NCBI GenBank assembly: GCA_020633315.1
Contig: JACKDV010000006.1
Location: forward strand, 1 to 64,000
From: Myxococcales bacterium
GTDB lineage: Bacteria > Myxococcota_A > Polyangia > Nannocystales > Nannocystaceae
Direction: 5' to 3'
Length of the DNA stretch: 64,000 bases
This document shows positions 55,081 to 62,274 of this stretch, in pieces. A model generated the notes under the pieces. The model made no database searches and was not told the DNA's origin. It saw only the letters and a list, made by a program, of their open reading frames with translations. How positions within the stretch are numbered: the first letter of the stretch is position 1; every line of letters begins with the position of its first letter. The position numbers and the translations under genes are program-made.

Positions 55081-56346
55081 ATGACGATCGGCATGTTCCA
55101 GAAGATGAACGAGCACTACGGCCAGAGCCCGGAGCAGGCCCGGTTCTTCTGGTCGGGCGGCCCGGTGGAGGTGGCCCCGCGCACCTGGTTCGTCTCGTTC
55201 TTCAGCGGGGTCACCGGCTTCGAGACCGACGAGGGCCTGGTGCTGGTGGACTCGGGCCTGTCCAACCTGGCCCCCGCGCTCGACGAGATGCTGCGCCGCA
55301 AGACCACCGCCCCGGTGCACACCGCGGTGTTCACCCAGGGGCACGTGGACCATGCCTTCGGCCTGAGCGCGTTCCTGCGGCCGGGGCAGCCGCGGCCGCG
55401 GGTGGTCGCCCACCGGGCCATGCCCGATCGCTTCGCCCGCTACGCCCGCACCGATCGCCACAACCAGGCGATCAACGCCCGCCAGTTCGGGGGCACGGTC
55501 GACATGCAGGACTCCCAGCTCGACACCTTCCGCGCCCCCAGCATCGAGCCCGACACCCTCTACGACGAGCGCATCGAGCTCGAGGTGGGGGGCGTGCGCT
55601 TCGAGGTGCACCACTGCCGCGGCGAGACCGACGATCACAGCTTCGTGTGGTGCCCCGATCGCGGGGTGCTGTGCCCGGGCGATCTGTTCATCTGGGCCGT
55701 GCCCAACGCGGGCAACCCCCAGAAGGTGCAGCGCTACCCCTGGGACTGGGCCGCGGGGCTGCGGGCCATGGCCGCCCTGGGGGCGAGCAGCCTGTGTCCC
55801 GGGCACGGGGGCCCCGTGGTCGACGATGCCCGGCTGGTGCGGAGGATCCTCGAGGACACCGCGGACTACCTCGAGGTGATCGTCGAGCGCACCCTCGATG
55901 CCCTCAACGCCGGCTCGCCGCCGCACGTGGACATCGTGCACCGGGTGCGGCTTCCGGTACGCGAGGCCCCGTGGCTGCAGCCGCTGTACGACGAGGCAGA
56001 GTTCATCGTGCGCAACGTGATCCGCTACTTCGGCGGCTGGTGGAGCGGGCGACCCAGCGAGCTCAAGCCCGCGCCGCGCAGCCGGGTGGCCGACGAGGTG
56101 ACCGCGCTCGCCGGCGGCCCGCACAAGCTCTTGGCCCGCGCCGAGGCGCTGGTGGAGCAGGGCGACCTGCGGACCGCCTGCCACCTCGCCGACTATGCGC
56201 TCGAGGCCGCCCCCCACGACCGCGAGCTCGGGCACCGGGTGGCGGAGATCTACGAGCGGCGGGCCCGGGCCGAGACCAGCCTGATGGCGATCAACCTCTA
56301 TGGCTCGGCCGCCGCCTATGCCCGCGAGGGGCGGGCTTTCGTCTGA
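55081..56346 (+). CDS. MBL-fold hydrolase, alkyl-sulfatase-like
   Basis: A 421-residue protein with a metallo-beta-lactamase fold (about residues 35-260) and a helical dimerisation domain (about 330-420) as in BDS1/SdsA-type alkyl sulfatases. The metal motif is TQGHVDHAFG, where the family has THSHVDHFGG, so the first metal His is Gln. Further ligands are in RGETDDHSFV and CPGHGGPV, and an Asp in LCPGDLF. A Gln at this place still supports zinc binding in GOB-type beta-lactamases, so activity is possible. GGAGG at 55070-55074 supports ATG 55081. No signal peptide is present. The natural substrate could be a sulfate or other ester. Confidence 0.8.
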   Translation: MTIGMFQKMNEHYGQSPEQARFFWSGGPVEVAPRTWFVSFFSGVTGFETDEGLVLVDSGLSNLAPALDEMLRRKTTAPVHTAVFTQGHVDHAFGLSAFLRPGQPRPRVVAHRAMPDRFARYARTDRHNQAINARQFGGTVDMQDSQLDTFRAPSIEPDTLYDERIELEVGGVRFEVHHCRGETDDHSFVWCPDRGVLCPGDLFIWAVPNAGNPQKVQRYPWDWAAGLRAMAALGASSLCPGHGGPVVDDARLVRRILEDTADYLEVIVERTLDALNAGSPPHVDIVHRVRLPVREAPWLQPLYDEAEFIVRNVIRYFGGWWSGRPSELKPAPRSRVADEVTALAGGPHKLLARAEALVEQGDLRTACHLADYALEAAPHDRELGHRVAEIYERRARAETSLMAINLYGSAAAYAREGRAFV

Positions 56347-56455
56347 GCGACGAGGCCCCACGCCTCGGGGATGGCGCACGGGTGGATCCCCCTGATCGGA
56401 CCCGGGTTCTCCCCCGGGAGACATCCCGCGGCGGCTGCGCCAATATGGCCCCCTC

Positions 56456-58855
56456 GTGACCTTGGCGAGCGCAGGGACGGTCGCCTTCCTCGCGTGGGCG
56501 GCCCTGGCCGAGCCCTCGGCCGAGCCGGAGGCGAACGACGATCCGACCGTCGAGGAGACCGTCGAGCCCAACGCCGAGGAGGCCGTCGACGAGGCCGTCG
56601 ACGAGGCCGAGCCGCCCGCCGACGAGGCCGAGCCTACCGTCGACGAGACCGAGCCGCCTGCCGGCGAGGCCGAGCCGCCCGTCGACGAGGCCGAGCCTAC
56701 CGTCGAGCCGGCCTACGGCGCGTCGCCGGCCCCCGCGGCCGAGGCCCGCGAAGCCGACGACGTGCGCCAGGTGGTGGTCGCCCCCCGCCCCGCCCCGGCC
56801 CGCGATCGTGCGGCCTCGGTGGTCTCGCGCGAGGAGCTCGACGAGCGGCTGCCTCGCTCCGCCCCCGATGCGCTGCGCGGCGAGCCGGGGGTCTACATCC
56901 AGCAGACGGCGCACGGCCAGGCCTCGCCCTACGTCCGCGGCCTCACCGGCCAGCAGACGGTGATGTTCTTCGACGGCGTGCGCCTCAACAACAGCACCTT
57001 TCGCCAGGGGCCCAACCAGTACTTCTTCACCATCGACTCGCGCACGGTCGATCACCTCGAGGTGCAGCGCGGCAGCGCCTCCACCCGCTGGGGCTCGGAT
57101 GCGATCGGCGGGGCGCTCGTCGCCACGCCCATCGAGCCGCGGCTCGAGCCGGGCAAGGCGATCGTAGTGCACCCGCGCGCGATCATGCGGGTGGCCACCG
57201 CCGACGCCGAGGTGGGCGGGCGCGCCCAGACCATCATGTCGATCCGCGGCAAGCTGGGCGTGATGGTGGGCGCGGGCTACCGCAACGTGGGGCAGCTTCG
57301 CTCGGGGGGGCGGGTGATCGAGCCCGAGACCGGCGAGCCGCAGACGGTGCCGCCGATCTTCGGCCCCGACGGCAAGACCCAGCTCGGCACCGGCTTCCGC
57401 GAGCTCACCGACGACCTGCGCCTGGTGTGGCAGCCGCGACGGCGGCACCGCCTGACCCTGGGCTACTACGACTACCGGCAGCTCGACGCCCCGCGCACCG
57501 ACAAGTGCCCGCCCCGCACCGCGCCGCAGGACGAGTGCCTCACCTACCTCGAGCAGTTCCGCACCCTGGTCTACGGGGCCTACGAGGCCAGCGACGGCCC
57601 CGCGGCGGCCGAGCACGCCCGCACCACGATCTCGTACGGCAACCAGCACGAGCTGCGACAGGAGCGACGGGGCAGCCCCTCGCCCACCCGCCTCGACGGC
57701 GACGACGACGTGCACACCCTGGGCACGCGCACGGTGGTGAGCACCCGCGAATTCCAGGTCGCCCCCTGGGCCACCCTGGGCGCACGCTACGGCCTCGACC
57801 TCTACTACGACCGGATCCGCAGCGACGAGCGCTTCCTGTGGACCGACACCAACGTGTCGATCGATCGCACCCGCGGCCAGTACCTCGACCGCGCCCAGTA
57901 CCTCACCTCGGGGGCGTGGGCCGAGCTCCACACCGAATTCGTCGATCGCGTCCGCCTGCGCGCGGGCGGGCGCGGGGCGCTGGTGGTGGCCCGGGCCCCC
58001 GGCGACGACACGACCAGCTCGAGCGCGGTGGACCGCCAGTGGGGCACCGTGGTGGGCAACGCGGGCATCGCCGGTGACCCCAGCTCGTGGCTCACCCTGG
58101 TCTTCAACGTGGACCAGGGCTTTCGCGCTCCCAACCTCGACGACCTCACCTCGCGGCAAGCGGTGGGCCCCGGCTTCCAGTACGAGAACCCCGAGCTCGA
58201 CCCGGAGCGCTCGCTCTCGCTGGAGACGGGCGTCCTGGCCTACCACCGCTGGTTCGAGCTGCAGGCCTTCGCCTTCCGCACCACCATCAGCGACTTCATC
58301 CAGCGAGACTCGCGAGAGGTGGACCAGTGCCCCACGGGCGAGAGCAAGTGCTCGGCCGCGCGGGCGATCTTCCAGCTCGTCAACCTCGATGGCCGCTCGG
58401 TGATCATGGGGGCCGAGGGCGGCGTGCGGGTGTACCTGCCGCTGGACCTCGGGCTGCGGGCCACGATCTCCTACGCCTGGGGCGAGGGCACCAACCCGCG
58501 CGCGGACCAGCCCATGGAGCCCGATCGCGTGCCGCTGTCGCGGATCCCCCCGCTCAACGGCATCGCCGAGGCGGGGTGGCGCAGCGAGAGACACGGCCTG
58601 TACCTGGTGGGCGTGGTCCGCTGGGCGAGGGCACAAACACGCCTGGCCCCGCAGGATCGCAAGGACGCCCGGATCCCGCGGGGCGGCACGCCGGGCTACG
58701 TGGTGGGGGACATCCGCGCGGGCTATCGGCTCGCGCCGTGGGTGCTCGTCGCCCTGGTGTTCGAGAACGTGGCCGACACGGCCTACAAGCACCACGGCTC
58801 GAGCACCAACGGCCCCGGTCGCGGGCTGATGGGCGAGCTGCAGTTCGGATTCTGA
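56456..58855 (+). CDS. TonB-dependent outer-membrane receptor
   Basis: A 799-residue receptor starting with GTG 56456. A signal peptide of about 18 residues precedes an acidic Pro-rich N-terminal extension (about 20-95) holding five heptads of the DEAEPPA type. The plug domain (about 115-225) has the typical RSAPDALRGEPGVYIQQT, SPYVRGLTGQQTVMFFDGVRLNN and GSDAIGGAL motifs. The beta-barrel fills the rest (to FENVADTAYKHHGSSTNGPGRG and a final FGF). DVRQVVVAP near residue 103 could be the TonB box. It imports iron chelates, cobalamin or carbohydrates using TonB energy. A lipoprotein gene follows after a palindrome. Confidence 0.92.
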   Translation: MTLASAGTVAFLAWAALAEPSAEPEANDDPTVEETVEPNAEEAVDEAVDEAEPPADEAEPTVDETEPPAGEAEPPVDEAEPTVEPAYGASPAPAAEAREADDVRQVVVAPRPAPARDRAASVVSREELDERLPRSAPDALRGEPGVYIQQTAHGQASPYVRGLTGQQTVMFFDGVRLNNSTFRQGPNQYFFTIDSRTVDHLEVQRGSASTRWGSDAIGGALVATPIEPRLEPGKAIVVHPRAIMRVATADAEVGGRAQTIMSIRGKLGVMVGAGYRNVGQLRSGGRVIEPETGEPQTVPPIFGPDGKTQLGTGFRELTDDLRLVWQPRRRHRLTLGYYDYRQLDAPRTDKCPPRTAPQDECLTYLEQFRTLVYGAYEASDGPAAAEHARTTISYGNQHELRQERRGSPSPTRLDGDDDVHTLGTRTVVSTREFQVAPWATLGARYGLDLYYDRIRSDERFLWTDTNVSIDRTRGQYLDRAQYLTSGAWAELHTEFVDRVRLRAGGRGALVVARAPGDDTTSSSAVDRQWGTVVGNAGIAGDPSSWLTLVFNVDQGFRAPNLDDLTSRQAVGPGFQYENPELDPERSLSLETGVLAYHRWFELQAFAFRTTISDFIQRDSREVDQCPTGESKCSAARAIFQLVNLDGRSVIMGAEGGVRVYLPLDLGLRATISYAWGEGTNPRADQPMEPDRVPLSRIPPLNGIAEAGWRSERHGLYLVGVVRWARAQTRLAPQDRKDARIPRGGTPGYVVGDIRAGYRLAPWVLVALVFENVADTAYKHHGSSTNGPGRGLMGELQFGF
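56600..56704 (+). repeat. Five 21-bp tandem units in the TonB-receptor gene
   Basis: Five in-frame units of 21 bp encode DEAEPPA, DEAEPTV, DETEPPA, GEAEPPV and DEAEPTV. They form an acidic, stiff spacer between the signal peptide and the plug. Copy number can change without breaking the frame. Confidence 0.85.
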
Positions 58856-58856
58856 G

Positions 58857-58876
58857 ACCGGGGGGATCCCCCCGGT
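58857..58876. terminator. 20-bp perfect palindrome after the TonB-receptor stop
   Basis: ACCGGGGGGATCCCCCCGGT is fully self-complementary and starts 2 bp after the TGA, and a looser C-rich/G-rich dyad follows to about 58900. It may end transcription, or bind a protein ahead of the lipoprotein gene at 58961. There is no loop, so as RNA its central bases must stay open. Confidence 0.45.
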
Positions 58877-58960
58877 GACCCCCGGAGGGATTACCCCCGG
58901 CCCGAGCCCAAGGATGCCCGCTTTCGGCTGCGGAGCCGCTGCGGGTACGGTCCGGGCACG

Positions 58961-60139
58961 ATGACGACCAGCCTTCCTCGCCTGACCTTGCTCTGCTCCA
59001 CGACCCTGCTGCTGGCGGCCTGTCCCGGGGACGACGCCAGCTCCGACGGCACCGAGTCCTCCGCCGACTCGGGCACCGGGGCCGACGACAGCACGGGGGG
59101 GGAATGCACCCCCTCGGACGAGCAGATCCCCGCGCTCGACGAGAGTGCCTGCGCGCCATCGAGCACCGACTACACACCCACGGTGAACATGTCGGCCGAC
59201 GACATGTGGCCCGCTTGTGCCAACGACGACGGGACCTACCACCCCTTCGAGGCGCCCAGCTCGGCGGCCCGCACCGAGGCCTTCGAGATGATCCGGACGA
59301 TCTTCGCCAACGGCCTGACCCCCGACGACTTCACCGCGGCGCGCGAGCAGTACTCGCTGGAGCAGGGCCTCGAGTCCCGCTGCGTCCGTCGCGAGGACGT
59401 GCACTACCCCAACATCCCCGACGCCGAGCAGGACCCCACGGTGGACTTCGACAAGCAGTGCACCATCGAGGCGCTGGTCGCCGCCTACCCCGATCGCTGC
59501 GCGGGCCCGGCCAAGATCGCCCCGGTCATCAACGACGCGTTCGCGGCGGGGCAGAGCGGCGAGGGCGACCCGGCCGTGCACGCGGCCCGCATCATGGGTG
59601 CGATCGAGTGGTTCCTGTACCTGTCGGTGATCAAGGAGGCCACCTTCAGCTGTCCGCCGGCCGACTTCTCGGGCGACTGCGACGCGGCCTGGGGCTACTA
59701 CAGCGGGGCCACCGACCGCGGCAGCCCGCTCGGCTACGGCGCCGACGTGATCGCGCTCAGCCCCCAGACCAACGAGCGGGTGTTCGACGGCCTGGCCGCG
59801 ATGCGCTGCTTCCGTGACGGCTACCCCTCCGACATGGACGCGGACACCAGCGATCCGCTGTACGTGGCCGGCCGCGACCAGCTCGACCGCGCCAACAACC
59901 ACGCGGCCGCGATCGTGCTGCGCGATCGCATGGGCCAGCAGCTCCCCCTGTGTGGCTCGGAGGCCGACGCCAACTGGGCCTGGGTGCAGACCTTCGGCCA
60001 GGGCCTGATCAAGCCCGCCGAGGACACCGATGCCACGCAAGCCGGCGTGCTCACCTCGCTGCTGGCCAACGACGCCCCCACGCCCGAGGACATCCAGGCC
60101 GGCGTGACGGCCATCGACGCCCTCTTCCCTTGTCCGTAG
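58961..60139 (+). CDS. Hypothetical lipoprotein, TonB-receptor neighbour
   Basis: A 392-residue predicted lipoprotein. The signal peptide ends LLLAAC (Cys21) and a Ser/Asp/Gly/Thr linker follows. The mature domain is mostly helical with about ten Cys residues (ESACAPSS, WPACANDD, ESRCVRRED, DKQCTIEAL, DRCAGPA, FSCPPADFSGDC, MRCFRDG, LPLCGSE, LFPCP), probably disulfide-bonded. I do not recognise a family, and the GxHxxE motif of imelysin-type iron proteins is not seen. Its place 105 bp after a TonB-dependent receptor suggests a surface or periplasmic partner in uptake. Confidence 0.6.
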   Translation: MTTSLPRLTLLCSTTLLLAACPGDDASSDGTESSADSGTGADDSTGGECTPSDEQIPALDESACAPSSTDYTPTVNMSADDMWPACANDDGTYHPFEAPSSAARTEAFEMIRTIFANGLTPDDFTAAREQYSLEQGLESRCVRREDVHYPNIPDAEQDPTVDFDKQCTIEALVAAYPDRCAGPAKIAPVINDAFAAGQSGEGDPAVHAARIMGAIEWFLYLSVIKEATFSCPPADFSGDCDAAWGYYSGATDRGSPLGYGADVIALSPQTNERVFDGLAAMRCFRDGYPSDMDADTSDPLYVAGRDQLDRANNHAAAIVLRDRMGQQLPLCGSEADANWAWVQTFGQGLIKPAEDTDATQAGVLTSLLANDAPTPEDIQAGVTAIDALFPCP

Positions 60140-60182
60140 GCCCGACCCGGCCTTCCCCGCGACGGTCGCCTCGGCGGCCGCA

Positions 60183-60212
60183 CGCCCGCGGTCGCCTCGG
60201 CGGCCGCGGGCG
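60183..60212. terminator. Strong hairpin between convergent genes
   Basis: A 9-bp perfect outer stem (60183-60191 with 60204-60212) encloses a further CGCC/GGCG pairing with a 2-base turn. It lies midway between the lipoprotein stop (60139) and the convergent gene end (60251). A 19-bp direct repeat, cggtcgcctcggcggccgc, runs from 60163 into this hairpin. Position fits a bidirectional terminator. Confidence 0.65.
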
Positions 60213-60250
60213 CATTTCGTCGTCGGGGGCCCGGCTCGGCGAGGCCCGGC

Positions 60251-61378
60251 TCAGCCGCCCTCGGCCGCTGCCTCGCCCTCGGCCGCCGCCTCGCCGCCCT
60301 CGCCCTCCTCGGGCTCGGGCTTCTTGGGCTTGACCACCTCGGCCCACAGCAGCAGGTGGTCGCTCACGTCGCGGTGCGGCTCGGCGTCGATCGGCGTCGA
60401 CGGCCACGGCGTGTCGGCCGGGTCCTCGAGCTCGCGCACGATCTTGTCGCGCCCGGCCGTCTCGGCCCCGCGCATCTCCAGGCCGCACACGAAGATCCGA
60501 TCCATCGCCGCGCCCTCGCCCACCGTGGTGGCCTGGGCCAGGCCCTCGGCCGCCGAGTCCTCGCAGTCGTCGCCCGACTTCTTGGTCGACTCCCCCGACA
60601 GCACCCCCGCCGCGCTCGTGGCGTAGCCGTCGTCGAAGGGCAGGGTCTTGTCGCCCACCGTGCCCAGCAGGATCACGGGGTGCTTCTTCTGCTCCTTGAC
60701 CGCGCGACGCTTGATCGAGTTGGCCATCTCCAGGCGCTTGCTCACCGCGCCCTTGTTGCTGCCCTCCTTGAGGTGCACGCCGATCACGGTGATCACCTCG
60801 CCGCCGGGCAGCTCCACGTCGCCCACCACGTGCATGGGCGCGAAGGCGTCGGTGCGGCGCTCGTTGGTGATGGGGAAGCGCGAGAGGATCGCCACCTGCT
60901 GTCCGCTGAGCTTGTCCTCCGAGGGCACCCAGGCGTAGGAGTAGTCGGGACCCTCCTTGGCCGCGACGGTCGCGATGATGTCGGTGAGCTCGCGCTCGCC
61001 CCCCAGCTCGGTGAGCACCACGATGTCGAGGTCCTCGGCCACGAGCACGTCGGCGATCCCGTTGCGCTTCCACTCCCAGGCCGCGTCGTCGGGCGAGGTG
61101 TGGGGCTGCGCCGCCTTGGGGCGCTTGTCGGCCAGCGGATCGAAGGCCCAGTCGAGGTTGAAGGTGCCGATCGAGAACGCGTCCTCGGGCACCTTGGGAG
61201 GCGGGGCCTCCGGCTGTGGCTCGGGCTCGGCCTCGGCCTCGGCGACCGGCGCGGGCTCGGGGGGCTTGGGAGGCGGCGCCTTGGGACCGCAGCCGAGGAC
61301 CACGAGCGAGCTCAGGGTCGCCAGCGCGGAGCCGAAGGAGACGAGGGACGGACGAAGGAGGGATTCCGTGATCGGCAT
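60251..61378 (-). CDS. Endonuclease/exonuclease/phosphatase-fold lipoprotein
   Basis: A 375-residue predicted lipoprotein. ATG 61378 opens a signal peptide ending VVLGC; a Pro/Glu linker follows. The EEP fold is recognisable: SIGTFNLDW (metal Asn), VVLTELGG (catalytic Glu), QVAILSRFPI, VIGVHLKEG and the closing SDHLLLW. The central GDFN motif, which supplies an Asp and Asn, reads LLGTVGDK, so catalysis may be weak or lost. The C-terminus is a Glu/Ala/Gly repeat. It may cleave nucleic acid or phosphoesters outside the cytoplasm, or only bind them. It is separated by a terminator from the convergent lipoprotein gene. Confidence 0.75.
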   Translation of the reverse strand: MPITESLLRPSLVSFGSALATLSSLVVLGCGPKAPPPKPPEPAPVAEAEAEPEPQPEAPPPKVPEDAFSIGTFNLDWAFDPLADKRPKAAQPHTSPDDAAWEWKRNGIADVLVAEDLDIVVLTELGGERELTDIIATVAAKEGPDYSYAWVPSEDKLSGQQVAILSRFPITNERRTDAFAPMHVVGDVELPGGEVITVIGVHLKEGSNKGAVSKRLEMANSIKRRAVKEQKKHPVILLGTVGDKTLPFDDGYATSAAGVLSGESTKKSGDDCEDSAAEGLAQATTVGEGAAMDRIFVCGLEMRGAETAGRDKIVRELEDPADTPWPSTPIDAEPHRDVSDHLLLWAEVVKPKKPEPEEGEGGEAAAEGEAAAEGG

Positions 61379-61494
61379 CTCGATGAGACCCGGATGGTAG
61401 CGAGCCAGCGCGGTAGGACACCACGCAACGGTGTACGTGCTCGCTTTGGCGCAGCGGGCCGGGCCCACTTTGGGTCGCGTCCGGGTCCGGGGGC

Positions 61495-62274
61495 TCAGCG
61501 GGGGTCCGCCGGATCCGGGACGGCGACGCGATCGGGAAGGTGGGCCCGACCGTCGGGGCCCTCGATCCACTCCGCGCGGCGAGCATCGAGCCAGGCCACC
61601 GCGAGCTCCACCGCGCGCCGCAGGTCGTGGCCCTCGGCCAGGTGGGCCGCGATCGCGGTGGCCAGCGCACAGCCGGTGCCCCGGGGATCGGGCCCGGCCA
61701 CGCGCGGCCGCGGCAAGGCGATCGCGCGCTCGCCCATCGCCAGGCGATCGACGACCCGCTCGGGATCGGAGCCGTGGCCGTCCTTGAGCAGCACCGCCAC
61801 CCCGAGGAAGCACCGCGCCAGCGCGCGCAGCAGCGCCTCGGCCTCGCGCGGCGCATCGGGGACCAGGGCGCGGGCCTCCGCGAGGTTGGGCGTGATGAGG
61901 GTCGCCCGGCGCAGCAGCGGGGCCAGCCCGGCCGGCGTGGCTCCCAGCGCACCGCCGTCGCTGGCCCGCAGCACCGGATCGATCACCAGCGGCACCCCCG
62001 GCGAGCCCACCCGGGCCGCGATCGCATCCACCAGCGCATCGGGGACCAGCCCCAGCTTGATCGCCCGCGGCGGCGGCCAGCGATCCATCCGCGCATGCAG
62101 CCGCTCCGCGGGCACCGGCCACGCCCGCGCCGGCCGGCCGCGCCCCTGCTCGGTGCACGCGGTCACGGCGAAGCAGCGCGGCAGCGAGGGCGCCACCTGC
62201 CGGGCCGTCACCAGGTCGCGGTACAGCCCCGCCCCGTGCGTGGGATCGTGCCCGCCCAGCAGCCACAGGCTCAT
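61495..62274 (-). CDS. thiD: ThiD-like hydroxymethylpyrimidine (phosphate) kinase
   Basis: A 259-residue ribokinase-fold enzyme of thiamine synthesis. The substrate loop reads LLGGHDPTHGAGLYRDL, a variant of AGSDPSGGAGIQADL. VIDPVLRASDGG and TLITPNLAEARAL match ThiD, and the anion hole and catalytic region is PRGTGCALATAIAAHLAEG. The Asp of the usual D-T-x-GTGC motif appears as DPRGTGC. ATG 62274 overlaps the stop of the HEAT-cyclophilin gene by 4 bp. Other thiamine genes are not in view. The N-terminal substitutions leave room for a different pyrimidine or pyridoxal substrate. Confidence 0.78.
   Translation of the reverse strand: MSLWLLGGHDPTHGAGLYRDLVTARQVAPSLPRCFAVTACTEQGRGRPARAWPVPAERLHARMDRWPPPRAIKLGLVPDALVDAIAARVGSPGVPLVIDPVLRASDGGALGATPAGLAPLLRRATLITPNLAEARALVPDAPREAEALLRALARCFLGVAVLLKDGHGSDPERVVDRLAMGERAIALPRPRVAGPDPRGTGCALATAIAAHLAEGHDLRRAVELAVAWLDARRAEWIEGPDGRAHLPDRVAVPDPADPR

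Noticed and set aside
56291..60040. 1249-codon minus-strand frame over the TonB receptor
   Set aside because: Antisense shadow of the receptor and lipoprotein genes; composition is His/Gly/Ala/Arg-rich without folds.
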